Positions 50,144-60,694 of a DNA stretch of 64,000 nt are shown here, one piece after another. Within the stretch, counting starts at the first letter, position 1, and each line of letters starts with the position of its first letter. Source of the stretch: Oxytricha trifallax (lineage: Eukaryota; Ciliophora; Spirotrichea; Sporadotrichida; Oxytrichidae). Location of the stretch: NCBI GenBank assembly GCA_000711775.1, contig ARYC01000708.1, forward strand, positions 1 to 64,000, given 5' to 3'. A program made the translations under genes and the position numbers. Below the pieces are notes generated by a model. That model saw only the letters and a list, made by a program, of their open reading frames with translations. It was not told the origin of the DNA and ran no database searches.

Positions 50144-52931
50144 TCAAAAGAATAAATTAAAAATATCATTTTGAGTAGTCTACTGCTTACACTTTATCTT
50201 TTGGATTGGATATTTTTAGTAAAGAAAAGAATCGAATACCAATATTCTATGTTTATTTTTCTTGTTTAAACTTTCTTCATCTTAAAGCAAGGGAATTTTT
50301 TATTCACTGTCACTCTTTGAAGATTCTTTTCTAGGTTTCTAGTTCGATTTATTTATCATTTTTATTTGCTATTCCCTAAATAATTACCTCTCTTTATATT
50401 CTCTTGCGTATTTATTAATGCTTACAGTTATTCCAATATCTTCATTTCTGATTCTAATGTCTTTTAGAGATTGTGAAAACTTTTATTATAATTGAATGTT
50501 TTAAGTTACTATTGGTATAATGAAAGTCCCAGCTTAGGTTTGTTGTTTTTAAGTTTGTATAGAACCAAAAGCCACCTAATTTTACTTTTATTACATTTAA
50601 TTCCAAATGCTATCTTTGAATTTTTGAATTGGTTTGTTAAGCAAAATTTTATTTTATAGTTCTTCGGATGACAATGATGAACTTTTCTATATTATGTCTT
50701 ATTATAAGTGTTCAAATGCAAATAATGAAAGGATTTAATGATGTTTTATCACATCAAAAGCTCGAATGAAACAGAAATCTTTCACTTTTGAGGATTATTT
50801 TTCTTTAAGAGTATGTTAATCTTCTCTTTCTAAACTGAAAATTTATTCATCATTTTCAATTAGTGACTTCATTATGATCTTTTCTTTACTTATTTTAGGT
50901 GAAATAGTCGTAACTGTCATCATATATAAGCCACCGCCTCTATTTGGACTTTACTAATTTCTATTTCTTTAAGTAGGCTATGAATGCTTTAAAATTGGAG
51001 TTTGAGAATGAGGTGTTAGTTGAGAAGGCTATCTACCCAATAAAATCAAATTTAGGATACTTTTAGCTAGACTTTTAAAGGAATATGAAGAATTAGAATG
51101 AATTTCATATTTCAAATTTGATGTTAAAATTTCTATAACTTCACTATTTTCATTCTTAGCTTATTTTTAATAAAATTGCTTTATAGAATCTTATTTTTGC
51201 TAACACTTTAGTAAGTCTTAAATTTCTAGATCTTCAAAATCAATTGCTTTTACTTTGATTACTTATCTTGATTCATTAATTAAACTATCAAGAAAAGAGG
51301 GTAAAAACAGTAACATAAAATTACATAAATCTAATTTTGTTATTTATTTTCTATGCCTCTAAACTTTGATATTCTTAAAATTTATCATTATTTTTATCGT
51401 TCTTAAATTTAATAACCATTTAATCACATATTTTATCTTCAAATAATCGTATGTCATTAGCAAGTATTTTCTTTAAATTATATTTATAGAATCTTTTTGC
51501 AATTTCAATCTGTATTATAATTTACAAAAAGCCTTAAGTATTCTATCGAATCGTTTATAATCCCTCGACAAAGCCATGTCTAAAATGTATTGAATTATTG
51601 TGGTCTCTTGCAAGTACAACACCAATCAAATCTATAATTAATACCTTTGGACTCTCAAAATCAGTTACTCTTATTATTTTAAAATTCTAATTTTCTTGCT
51701 TATTTTATATTTGTCTTGGTGATAGAATAGTAGTTTCGTCTTTCTTTAATTTTAAATTTCTAGTATCTTTAGAAGATTATTTTAAGTTTTTATTTGAATC
51801 TTAATGTCTGTGTGATATAATGTTTGAAGATAGATTCTTGTTTTAAGGTGATTAAATTTACATAGCTGCTTTAATGCTGGAGTCATTTATGTCTAATTTT
51901 TAAGTCTTTATGGGCCCTTTAAATAAATATAAAAAGCCTAAGTGCTGATTATTTTATGGAGAATTTTGTATTAGAAATTGTCTTTAAGTCTTTTAAGCTC
52001 TTATCAATTTCTCAATATCTTAATTAAGAGGTGTTTTACTAATCATAAGGGATGTGTCAAAATTGTTGTATGTGGTAGAAGGCACTATATAAAATGGGGT
52101 GTTTGAGATTTGAGCTCTTGAATGGAAAAAGTTTGAATGCAATTTTTAATTGTAAAGTTGGGACTAAAGCGACTGCTGATTCTTATTCATCATTGCTAAG
52201 TATTGATGCTATATTCTCATTTATTTCATGTTATTTTATTCGTTGGAGTTTCTTTTATGATCTAAGTTTAAATTAGTGAATTTGATATTTTATTCATCAG
52301 CTAAACTTTACCTCCTTGAATTGATGTCTTTAGAATGCTATGAATCCTCATAGATATTGTCAAGATCTGATATTTAAGATTGTTCATTAATTGGTTAAGA
52401 TTATTAATCTTAATATGGTAGGAAACTTTAGTTCCTCATGTGTGTTTAAATTTATCCAGATGGCGTCTCTGAATCAAAATACTACAATCCATTTGTTATG
52501 CTAAATATCTAATTAATATCTTGACCTTGATTGCCAACTTGCTACCTTTACAATTATATATAATCACAAGATTTTATCTAATTTCACTACCTTTGAATTT
52601 AATTGACTTCTTCGAAATCTTAAGCAGGAAATTAGACTCTACTGGAATAACTACTGTTTCTCTTGCTATTTGGATTATAAGTGTTCATTTATAAGATCTA
52701 TTATTTACTGTACATATTTTTTGTGGTATCTGCACCTTAAGAATTTACCAGTAAGAAATTTGGAGAGGGACTAGAGAGATTAAGTACTGGCAATGATCTT
52801 TTTCTATCTTGAAAGGGTATCTGAGAAGCATGAATATGGCTGTACTCGTTCAAATTTATATATTTAGATTGTTCAGGATTATAAATTTATTATATGACTA
52901 TAGGAGATTTGGATTATAAAGATTTCCTCAT
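50144..52931 (-). CDS. Gln-rich protein with a divergent FCP1-like segment
   Basis: ATG 52931-52929, TGA 50144-50146. Two IESs (52550-52594 and 51287-51365) leave 887 residues in one frame. The N-terminal ~450 residues are rich in Gln, Asn and Ser and look disordered. Near 51640-51560 the sequence SPKVLIIDLIGVVLARDHNN then RHGFVEGL resembles the start of the FCP1/SCP-type phosphatase domain, but the catalytic DxD is replaced by DLI, so an active enzyme is doubtful. The C-terminal part is again Gln/Lys-rich. Only TGA acts as stop, so under the standard code this gene is invisible. The family assignment is weak; the gene itself is well supported by frame and pointers. Confidence 0.75.
51287..51365. 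other. IES, 79 bp, pointer TAAACT
   Basis: TAAACT at 51281-51286 and 51360-51365 (AGTTTA on the gene strand). Removal joins QEYQSL to INESRQVIKV and bypasses TGA at 51288-51290. Confidence 0.85.
52550..52594. other. IES, 45 bp, pointer CTACCTTT
   Basis: An 8-bp pointer at 52542-52549 and 52587-52594. The length is a multiple of three but the insert holds a TGA on the gene strand; removal joins FEEVNQIQRQ to QVGNQGQDINQ. Confidence 0.88.
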
Positions 52932-53513
52932 TATATTATTGGTAAGATATAATAAATTACTAAAATAATTTCAAAAAATAAATATGGTTGCGAATTCGTG
53001 ATTGTAATTTCTGTCAAATCTTAATATATAACTTATACTATGAAGTTGGACTTGGACAAAATAAATTTAGTTAACCTGCATTCATACTTATTTTTACTGT
53101 AAATATAATCTTAATAAGCCAATTTCAATATCTCATTAGCAATGAATATAAAAGTACAACATTTATAGTTCAAATGAGTAAAGTCTTGTTTAAGTTTTTA
53201 CTGTCTAGTATTTAGGTAGCGTTTATTATTTATATTTAAACCTTGTGGCGTAAATTATGTGTTTTAGTAGTTACTAAAATTGGTGTACTATCTCTAATAG
53301 TTTTACTATATATCATTTTACCTCTCCGAAAATATATAAAATATTACTCTTTAAATAATGATTAAAATTAATTTAGGTATTTTAAATTAAACTTAATAAA
53401 ATTGTTGTTTAGGTTGTTTGATAAATTATAAAACCTAATTAATTAAAATATATACAAAATTTAATAAAAATAGATAGTTTTAAATATTAGTAGATTAATT
53501 TATTATTATATTA
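52932..53513. other. Intergenic AT-rich spacer, nothing recognised
   Basis: Between two minus-strand genes; no sustained frame on either strand. It may contain a nanochromosome boundary, which I cannot see. Confidence 0.55.
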
Positions 53514-54047
53514 TCAAATAAATTATTTTTTTAATTGATAGACCAAACAAATATATATTGTGGCAATATAAAATTCTTTCTGATTAACAACGGGTGTCTT
53601 GCCAATTCTTTAATCAATACCAGTGAACTGAATAGGGGATTTAAGCTGCATATCTTATTCTTCAATTTACAATTTGACTTCATTTTATTTCTATATATTA
53701 GCATATTAATTGCTTTTCTAGTCATTCTCTTCCTATTTATTAACTAATACCTTTTGATGCAGATATTAATCACGTATTTATTTAGCTATTCTCTGTTAAG
53801 ATATTCTCCTTAATAATTCTGATTTTAGGAAGTCATCAGAAAATTTAGCCAGTGGTGAGGACTTTTCAGTCGTCACGTTAATTATGTTTTAATTCCTGTT
53901 TTATCTGTTTTTTGAGTTATTACCCCTTGATGAATCAAGGTTTATAATGCCTAGAGTTGATTTGTTGCGCATACTCTGCTCATGATGTTATTCTAAGATG
54001 TTTTTTATTTGTCTGCGATTGTTTACTGTCTTGGTTGTAGAGACCAT
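53514..54047 (-). CDS. Small unknown protein, 177 residues
   Basis: ATG 54047-54045 (MVSTTKTVNNRRQIKNILEQ), TGA 53514-53516. The frame is uninterrupted with many TAR=Gln codons, and the composition is charged and Gln-rich (SSPLAKFSDDFLKSELLRRI in the middle). No IES, no transmembrane segment, no recognised family. The last ~20 residues are hydrophobic (FYIATIYICLVYQL), which could be a tail anchor or read-through into AT-rich DNA. A 64-codon frame on the same strand at 53531-53725 is a shadow. Confidence 0.6.
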
Positions 54048-54202
54048 TCCACTACCTAACTTTTGATAGTTTTATCTATCGATTTGCTGTGAAAGTTGTT
54101 TGTTTATTAATAAAAAGGATTAATTAGCTGAAAAATAATCCAATAAATCAATAAAATTTTAGATCATTAAATTGATTTAATTTTTTATAATTATATATAA
54201 AG

Positions 54203-55160
54203 ATGAGCAAATTTAATAGTTTAATTGAAAAGATATTTGAAAATAAAGACCCTGTTAACAATCTTAGACAAAATCAAAATCCATAAAAGATTTTATTTTT
54301 TTAATTTTTAACTTAAATGTAATTGTAATAAAAAATGGAACAATTTTTTAAAAAATCTAAAAATTAAACAAATAGGAGAATTAATTTATTATTAAGATTC
54401 ACTTTATTGTCTTAAATTTCTTAAATCTTGAATAAAACTTAGAGAAATTCTTTTTCAATAGCCCAATAATTATGATTTTATTTTTATATTAATTCTTTTC
54501 ATAATTAATTTGATATTGGGTTTATTTCCATATTAATTTATTTTCAGCAATAATAGTTCTGTTGGTTACATCAATAGATTGCCGTTTGAATTTTGGATTA
54601 TCAAATTTTTTAAGTTAGATTCATTCATATTACTATTGCTCTAAGTAAGATCTATGTTTCTCATAGTGCTCCCTCTTTTTTAGACGAAAATTTAATTAAA
54701 TATAGCATTATGTTGCCACAATTAATTTGAATATAATTTGTTATTATATATTTGTAAATTTATGTCCGATTTACTTCACTTTTCTAATATGGTGCTTTCT
54801 TTCCAACAAAATTATTACTCTCTTTTAGCTGATTTTACTGTAAGTATTGAAATTTTTGTGATTTCAATTCACTTTTGAAGTTTTAGTAGATATTTTCAAT
54901 TAATTCGTGGTTTGTCTGATGTTTTGAGTATATTGATTTTTATCCCTGATTTACAGTATATTTTAATTAATCATTTTACTGAGAATTCTACTCATTTGTG
55001 CTGGCTATATTTAAAGTGTCTATAGAAATCAATGTTAATTAAAATAAACAATTTACCCATTTTCTATAAACTGTTAATATTTCTATGTTTAAAAGAAGTG
55101 GCTGAATGCTAATAATTGCTATTTGGCTTTTTCATGTTTTTAATTCACTTTTTTATTTGA
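54203..55160 (+). CDS. Possible F-box/LRR-like protein, incomplete model
   Basis: ATG 54203 (MSKFNSLIEKIFENKDPV...), AT-rich interruption about 54290-54545, then a long open stretch with TAR=Gln to TGA 55158-55160. The segment INRLPFEFWIIKFFKLDSFI resembles the start of an F-box, and what follows is Leu/Ile-rich (LIRGLSDVLSILIFIPDLQY) as in leucine-rich repeats. One in-frame TGA near 54874 must be removed by an IES or intron; no junction was found for it. Substrate-receptor role in ubiquitin ligases would follow if the F-box is real. Moderate doubt about gene and family. Confidence 0.45.
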
Positions 55161-55369
55161 TAAAATATATTCTGATTGATTTATTATTTTTATTTGGTAT
55201 GTAATTTATCATATATTCTTAAAATAGATGTGATGAAAATTAAAGTATTTCATTTTTAATACTATTTTCATCACAATAAATTTAATTGTATGTCAATAAA
55301 TATATGGTATTATAAATTTATATATAAATATTCTGATTAGTAAATATTAATTATAATACAGGTTAAACT

Positions 55370-57038
55370 ATGTAAGCCATTAATAAACTGAATATAGTTG
55401 TAAAGCAACTAGTTGATGTTGCCAAGACCTACTATTATAAAGAACCAAATCACAGTAGAAAAAAGAAAATCGTAATAGTTGGAGTATCTTTCGCAGGTAT
55501 CGAGCTTACCAAAAAACTAATTAATCTTGATAAAGATCAGCAATTTGAGATATAAATCATTATAATTTCTTAGAATTATTGATAACTTATGTTGATTAAT
55601 TAATGAGATCTTGTTGATAGATAAGAATGAGTACTTTGAATTTGTATGCACAAATACTATAGGTCTGACTGATGAGACTCATCTCCCTCGCACTTTAATT
55701 TCAATGACAAAACTAAGAGAATCATTTAGGTCCTCTGCGGTAGCTTTCAAACGTGCTCGTCTAGTAAATGTTTCTGATAAGAACCAATCCATAGATGTTG
55801 AAATTTAGAAAAAGAGTTCAATAGCATCAACCAAGAACATTCTTGAAGTTAATGATTAACACATCAGAGTTGAAATGGAGAAACCTGAAATTGAAAGCAT
55901 CAATTATGACTATTTAGTCATATGCACAGGGTCTTAGTATGACATACCATTAAGAGAGGACTACCAAATCAATAGTAATACTAAGCAGAGATATCAAAGC
56001 ATTGATCAAATAAGAAGTGAAATTAAAAAGGCAAAAAGCGTATTGGTTGTAGGAGGTGGACCAAATGGCGTTGAATTAATCAATAAATTCATTAAATCAT
56101 TATTTACATTCATTTTTTATGAATGCATTGGCAATTTAGCCTCAGGTTTGCAAGGATCAGGCAAAAAGCTTGGTATAATAACTAGAAACCCAAGACTACT
56201 TCCTTCAATGCCTCATTAAGCATCAACTGCAGCAGAAGCTCACTTGAAGAGAGAAGGAGTATTTGTTTATTTGAATTCTGAATACACCAGCCAACTCAAG
56301 TAAGAAATGGACTACGACTATGTAATTAACTGCGTAGGGAACAGATTTGATGCGAATAAGTAATTCATGAAGGGTGATCTTGCTGATTGTTTGGATAAAC
56401 ACACAAGTTAAATTTATGTGAATGAGTACATGATGGTCACTAATAAGAACCCATTAGATGAAGATTTAGACTCAAAAAGTAATATAAATGACTAAGATAG
56501 CAAAGTATAGTCCAAGGTGTATACAAATATCTTCAGTATAGGCGATGTGTGCCTTACAAGAGCCAATGAAGAAAAATCTGTCTTACCAATCCACATTCTA
56601 TCAAATATTCTAGCTAATAATATCATGATTTTGAGTAAAAAGCTTAGAGAAAACGGAGAACAATTGAAATTAGTGCCCGAGGTTATCCCAAGATTCTATG
56701 TTATTCCACTTGGCCACTAGAATGGAATTATAGTTTGGAATGATTTTGTAGTAGCTGGTAAGATTGGCGTGCTAATAAAGACAATGTTAGAGAAAATGAT
56801 CATGGCCACTTTAAACAACTCGATAATTGCTGATTATTTTATGAGACTACAGTATAAAGCAACTGATGGCTTGTTTTGGGTGTGCTCCACAAGAGTGTTT
56901 TCATGTTTCCCTTGTCATGAGAATAGAGCAAGAAGAAGAACTAATAAGGATGATAAGAAAATTCTTAAAAGTAAGATACAAGAATTGGAGAACATTAAGT
57001 AAGGGTTGTAATCCAAAAATATTAAGAAAAACAATTGA
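55370..57038 (+). CDS. AIF/FSP1-type FAD-NAD(P)H oxidoreductase
   Basis: Such enzymes use FAD and NAD(P)H to reduce quinones or other acceptors. ATG 55370, TGA 57036-57038; two IESs removed gives 520 residues. The first nucleotide-binding motif is KKIVIVGVSFAGIELTKKL (GxSxAG, slightly unusual), followed by LLIDKNEYFEF; DYLVICTGS precedes the second motif SVLVVGGGPNGVEL; IINCVGN-like and IFSIGDVCLTRANEE mark the end of the FAD fold. This is the order seen in AIFM2/FSP1-like proteins, which are shorter (~370 residues); here a C-terminal extension of ~100 residues carries basic RARRRTNKDDKK. The N-terminus has no clear targeting signal. Confidence 0.88.
55552..55609. other. IES, 58 bp, pointer GAGAT
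   Basis: GAGAT at 55547-55551 and 55605-55609; joins KDQQFEI to LLIDKNEYF. Confidence 0.9.
56077..56124. other. Probable 48-bp in-frame IES, pointer GAAT
   Basis: GAAT at 56073-56076 and 56121-56124. The insert is 16 codons long without TGA, so the frame stays open either way. Removal gives GGGPNGVECIGNLAS, matching the usual spacing after the second nucleotide-binding motif. Confidence 0.6.
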
Positions 57039-57244
57039 TTTCATAATTTATTTATTCATTCAAATTAGACAAATTCCACAATAACAATAAAAATTTTAAG
57101 TAAATTTTATTCATTTTTATAAATGCTAAATCTGAATATTAAGATTTTATCGATAAGAATTTCATAAAAATATTGGGAATTCTTAACAATTTTTTAATCT
57201 GATAAATAGTTAGTTAATTTTATAACTTAAAATTAAAAAATTCT

Positions 57245-58226
57245 ATGGAAGCCAGAAGATAATAGCAACCAATAAATTTTGGAACAGCTGAGGAGCACAA
57301 ATCAAAATATATCGCAAGCATAAATGGACCATTTCTATTTACTGCACCTCATTCAGGAAAATTAAAGAGAGGAGGAGCCGAGTATGATGAAAAGCGTAGG
57401 ATTCATTTGAGAGAAAGATACACTCATGTTCTAGCTATGAAATTGAATATATAAAATAAGTATTAATTTGAAATTTGCATTGGAGATCGCAAATTAGTAC
57501 AAAGACCCATCTACTGGAAAAGTTGCAGGATAATTAGGATCATTTTGTTTTTGGAGTAAAGATCATAAACTAAATGAAGTAGACTTGGATCCGAACTATC
57601 TTTACTCTGGCAACATAACAGAATCTCCTTTTCATTAACTTTTACATGAATTTTAAGTAAGAAATGCAGGCAAACCGCTGTTTCACATCGACGTCCATGG
57701 AAAAATGGATAGAAAGGACAATTACGATCTTGATTTGGGAATAGCATGCATATTAAAACACTGGGATGAGCAATATGGAGAGTCAGATTTCATAGTGTCA
57801 TTTGTGAACAATCTTAAAGTTGGCTTTGATAAAATCTTGAAAACAATACCAACACACAAGGGATTCACTGCAAAATGTAACTAAGATCCAGTTTTGCATG
57901 GAAACTGGGGAGGTGACTTAAGAACAATGAATGAGTAGGCAATTATTTTAGGTATACCTAGTATTTAACTAGAGATACCTTATACTATGAGAGCCCTTCT
58001 TGCCAAAGATGATAAGTTTGCAAAAGCCTTCGTGGGCGTTATCATAAATGCATACAATTAAGTTATAGTAAACTGGTGGCCTGCAAAACAAGTACCTTTA
58101 CTATGCGATGCTGAGCTAGGCAGCCAAGTTAGATTGACTAACTACAGGAAGCAGGAGTTGGAAACTCTACATTAGCAATATGTTGACTATGAGAAAAAAG
58201 TCATTTCTACAGATAAATATATCTGA
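57245..58226 (+). CDS. N-formylglutamate-amidohydrolase-like protein
   Basis: The family hydrolyses N-formylglutamate or similar amides with a metal ion. ATG 57245, TGA 58224-58226; one IES (57463-57499) removed gives 314 residues. Recognisable parts are FLFTAPHSGKLKRGG near the N-terminus, HIDVHGKMDRKD (the H-x-D-x-H-G metal site), and LHGNWGGDLRTMNEQ with IPSIQLEIPYTMR further on. These occur in family order. No signal peptide. In eukaryotes the family is scattered and its substrate is often unknown. Confidence 0.82.
57463..57499. other. IES, 37 bp, pointer AGTA
   Basis: AGTA at 57459-57462 and 57496-57499; joins MKLNIQNK to YKDPSTGKVAG. Confidence 0.88.
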
Positions 58227-58332
58227 AAAATACTTTAGCTAAATAAGTACTCTAATTGTAAATAGATATACTAATATGGAGTAATTTTTATTTAAAAATT
58301 TTTTATGCTATTATTTTTCAAGAATTTTGTTA

Positions 58333-58779
58333 TCAATTACTATTAAAATTAAAATTTTCTCTATCTTTTATATCTTGAATAATAGGTTTCATCTGGAGTA
58401 ACTAAAATCTAAGAATCTAGAGCTCCCTCTGAATTTCACTAGCAGTTTCATAATTTTAAACTTTAACTGCATCTTACAGCAAAATCTTAAGATTTTCTTC
58501 GTGTTGTCTCATATCTTGCTCCTTTTTCATTAGAGCACCGCCTTTATCTCTATTTGCTTTTTAAATTGCTTAATCATTCTCAATTTATGTCATTTTAAAT
58601 TGATTTCTTAATTTTTCATTGCTATCAGTATCATAAAAATAAATAACTTAACTATTCATATTTTGGCATAAATATATTAAACTTTTAAACTAATCATCAA
58701 GTTCCTCTTTAAATTTTGATAGACTTTTTCAATTATTATTATTTTCAAGATTGCTTTCACTTTCAACATTATCGATCAT
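58333..58779 (-). CDS. Small coiled-coil protein, one in-frame TGA
   Basis: ATG 58779-58777 (MIDNVESESNLENNNN), TGA 58333-58335. With TAR=Gln about 149 residues, mostly helical and charged (KKEQDMRQHEENLKILLQDA, then IQRELQILRFQLLQM), typical of a coiled coil. A TGA at 58729-58731 lies in an AAT-repeat stretch. It may be removed with a small IES, or translation may start at the ATG at 58659. No family recognised. Confidence 0.55.
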
Positions 58780-58864
58780 TAATCTTTAAAATATAAAGAT
58801 TATTCAAAATTAAAATAACATAATCAAATTATAATAAACTAAATTTAGTAAAAAAAGGGTTTAT

Positions 58865-58933
58865 ATGTAAATTTCAACATTGGACAAACATGCGCTTGAT
58901 CAACTAATCTACTCTGGCATTTCAATATAAGTA
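58865..58933 (+). other. Possible first coding segment of a plus-strand gene
   Basis: ATG at 58865 followed by a protein-like stretch (ISTLDKHALDQLIYSGISI) that ends at GTAAGT, a good 5' splice site. Nothing downstream continues it before the minus-strand genes, so it is either an isolated MDS of a scrambled gene or chance. Confidence 0.3.
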
Positions 58934-59229
58934 AGTATTATTTAGCAAAATTATAAACTATTACACTTCGATATGATTTGTTAAATTATTTTTGCATGAC
59001 AAAATAAGAAATTTTATAGTATATTTGATTTTTAATCTTACAAACTGCGATGACTTAACAACTAATTTCACACATAGCATATAGCATAATTTTTTAATAT
59101 TATAAAAAATATGTGATAATAACTTGATATCTAGACTCTTCGTCAAATCAGAAATAAATCAGGAAATAAATAAAATAAATAATATAATTAAGCTAAAAGA
59201 AATCACAAGCTTATAACTAATCATTATAT

Positions 59230-60555
59230 TCACTAAGATTATCTCATTTATTTAATCTATAAAAGTCTTAAACATAATTTAATATGCATTTATGTAAATA
59301 TGTGCAGTTATTATATTTTATATTTCTAATATTTCCAATTCTTTTATACTTTATTAATATTAGACTGATTTTTCTAACTTCTACCAGTCTAATAAATTTA
59401 ACTTATGTCACTATTCTTATACTAATCAATTAAATTTTGATATTTATGATCCCTTAATGTAGAAATCCTTTAGTTTGTTAAGCTGTTTATTCTTATGTTA
59501 GTGGTTTGTGTGTTTCTCACTGTCATTGACTTTGATTTTTCATTGAAGTAATTAGATGAGCTATTTATATAAGAATTGTTGTGAGTTCTTGAATCAGAAT
59601 TATCTAACAGCATTGAATTATTTAATTTTTAATTTTATTAAATTGAAGGTGTTTAATATTGATTAGAAGCTAGTAAATTACGTTTCAATAGCAACTTTGT
59701 ATTTAAATTATTGCTGCCATTTTCTTATAAAGAATTCTCTTCAAAATATGTTTTAAAAGGAGCATTTCTAGACACACTATAATTGCTATTTTAAATGCCT
59801 TTGAGGTTTTTTATCAAGAGTTTATTTGGGGAGTTATAGATCTCTTATAATTTATGAAGTTTAGTCTAATCGTAAAATGAGATAGCTTTAATACCAACTT
59901 ATTTAAAGGAATTTAGCAATTAGTTTTCTTCAGGCTCAAATATTACAAATCTTACACTTGTCAATTGAGGATTTTCACTCATTCTAATATACTGTATTTG
60001 ATTTTCATTTTGGTATTTCATTTATTAGTTCGTGTAATAAGTGCCGATGCGTTCGTCTTAGCAAGAGTCATCCATGGGATCTTTTATGTATTCAATATCT
60101 AATCCCCGCATAACTCTACTTAAATCTGTATCTGCTTGATACTTTGACTCATGCTTACTTTTAATGGGTGATTTGTAACTACTATTTTTTTCAATATAAA
60201 CCTAATATCTGGATGGCAATTTATTATCAGTAAAAGCTACTGCGATTAAACTCACAGGATAACTTAATTAAAACTTAACTCTCAAGTGAATTGGATACTA
60301 AGATTCTCTTGGAGAAATCCACCCAGTTAGATTTGCAGAACTTATCGAGGAAGAATTTAGTGAAGATGAGATCTCTGTGGTTGGGGATATCAAAACATGT
60401 TAGTTATTAACATAAGCTAAAATTCTCTGTATTGGTATAAGATCTCCTGATAGTTAAGAGTTATCAAGGTATTATTGCTGATTTACTGCAAATTTATCAT
60501 CTGCAATTATTGGGAGTGGAGATTTAAGATTTATATTTTGTTCAAAGCCTCTCAT
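59230..60555 (-). CDS. Unknown protein, possible N-terminal jelly-roll domain
   Basis: ATG 60555-60553 (MRGFEQNINLKSPLPIIADD). The frame stays open with TAR=Gln for over 400 codons to TGA at 59230-59232; the last ~50 codons are AT-rich, so the real end may be earlier. Residues ~75-120 (LTGWISPRES, YPIHLRVKFQLSYPVSLIAV) and ~200-245 (LTSVRFVIFEPEENQ, GIKAISFYDQ) resemble the paired strands of a discoidin-like or CEP104-type jelly-roll domain. The C-terminal half is Asn/Ser/Gln-rich and disordered. No IES within the gene. The domain call is tentative. Confidence 0.6.
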
Positions 60556-60694
60556 TATAGATTAAATTATTGTTTTATTTTTATTAAAGATATTGTAAGA
60601 AATTAATTATGGTATTAAATTTAGTAAAAAAGATTTATTAAATTAATTGGCTAAATTGAAATTATTAAAAAACTAGCATTTAATAATTTTTCAT

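Noticed and set aside
51360-51365. Pointer ATCAAAGT pair near 51260 and 51370 for the FCP1-like gene
   Set aside because: Joining there gives an immediate TGA; the AGTTTA pair restores the frame.
56866-57084. 72-codon plus ORF
   Set aside because: Overlaps the oxidoreductase C-terminus in another frame.
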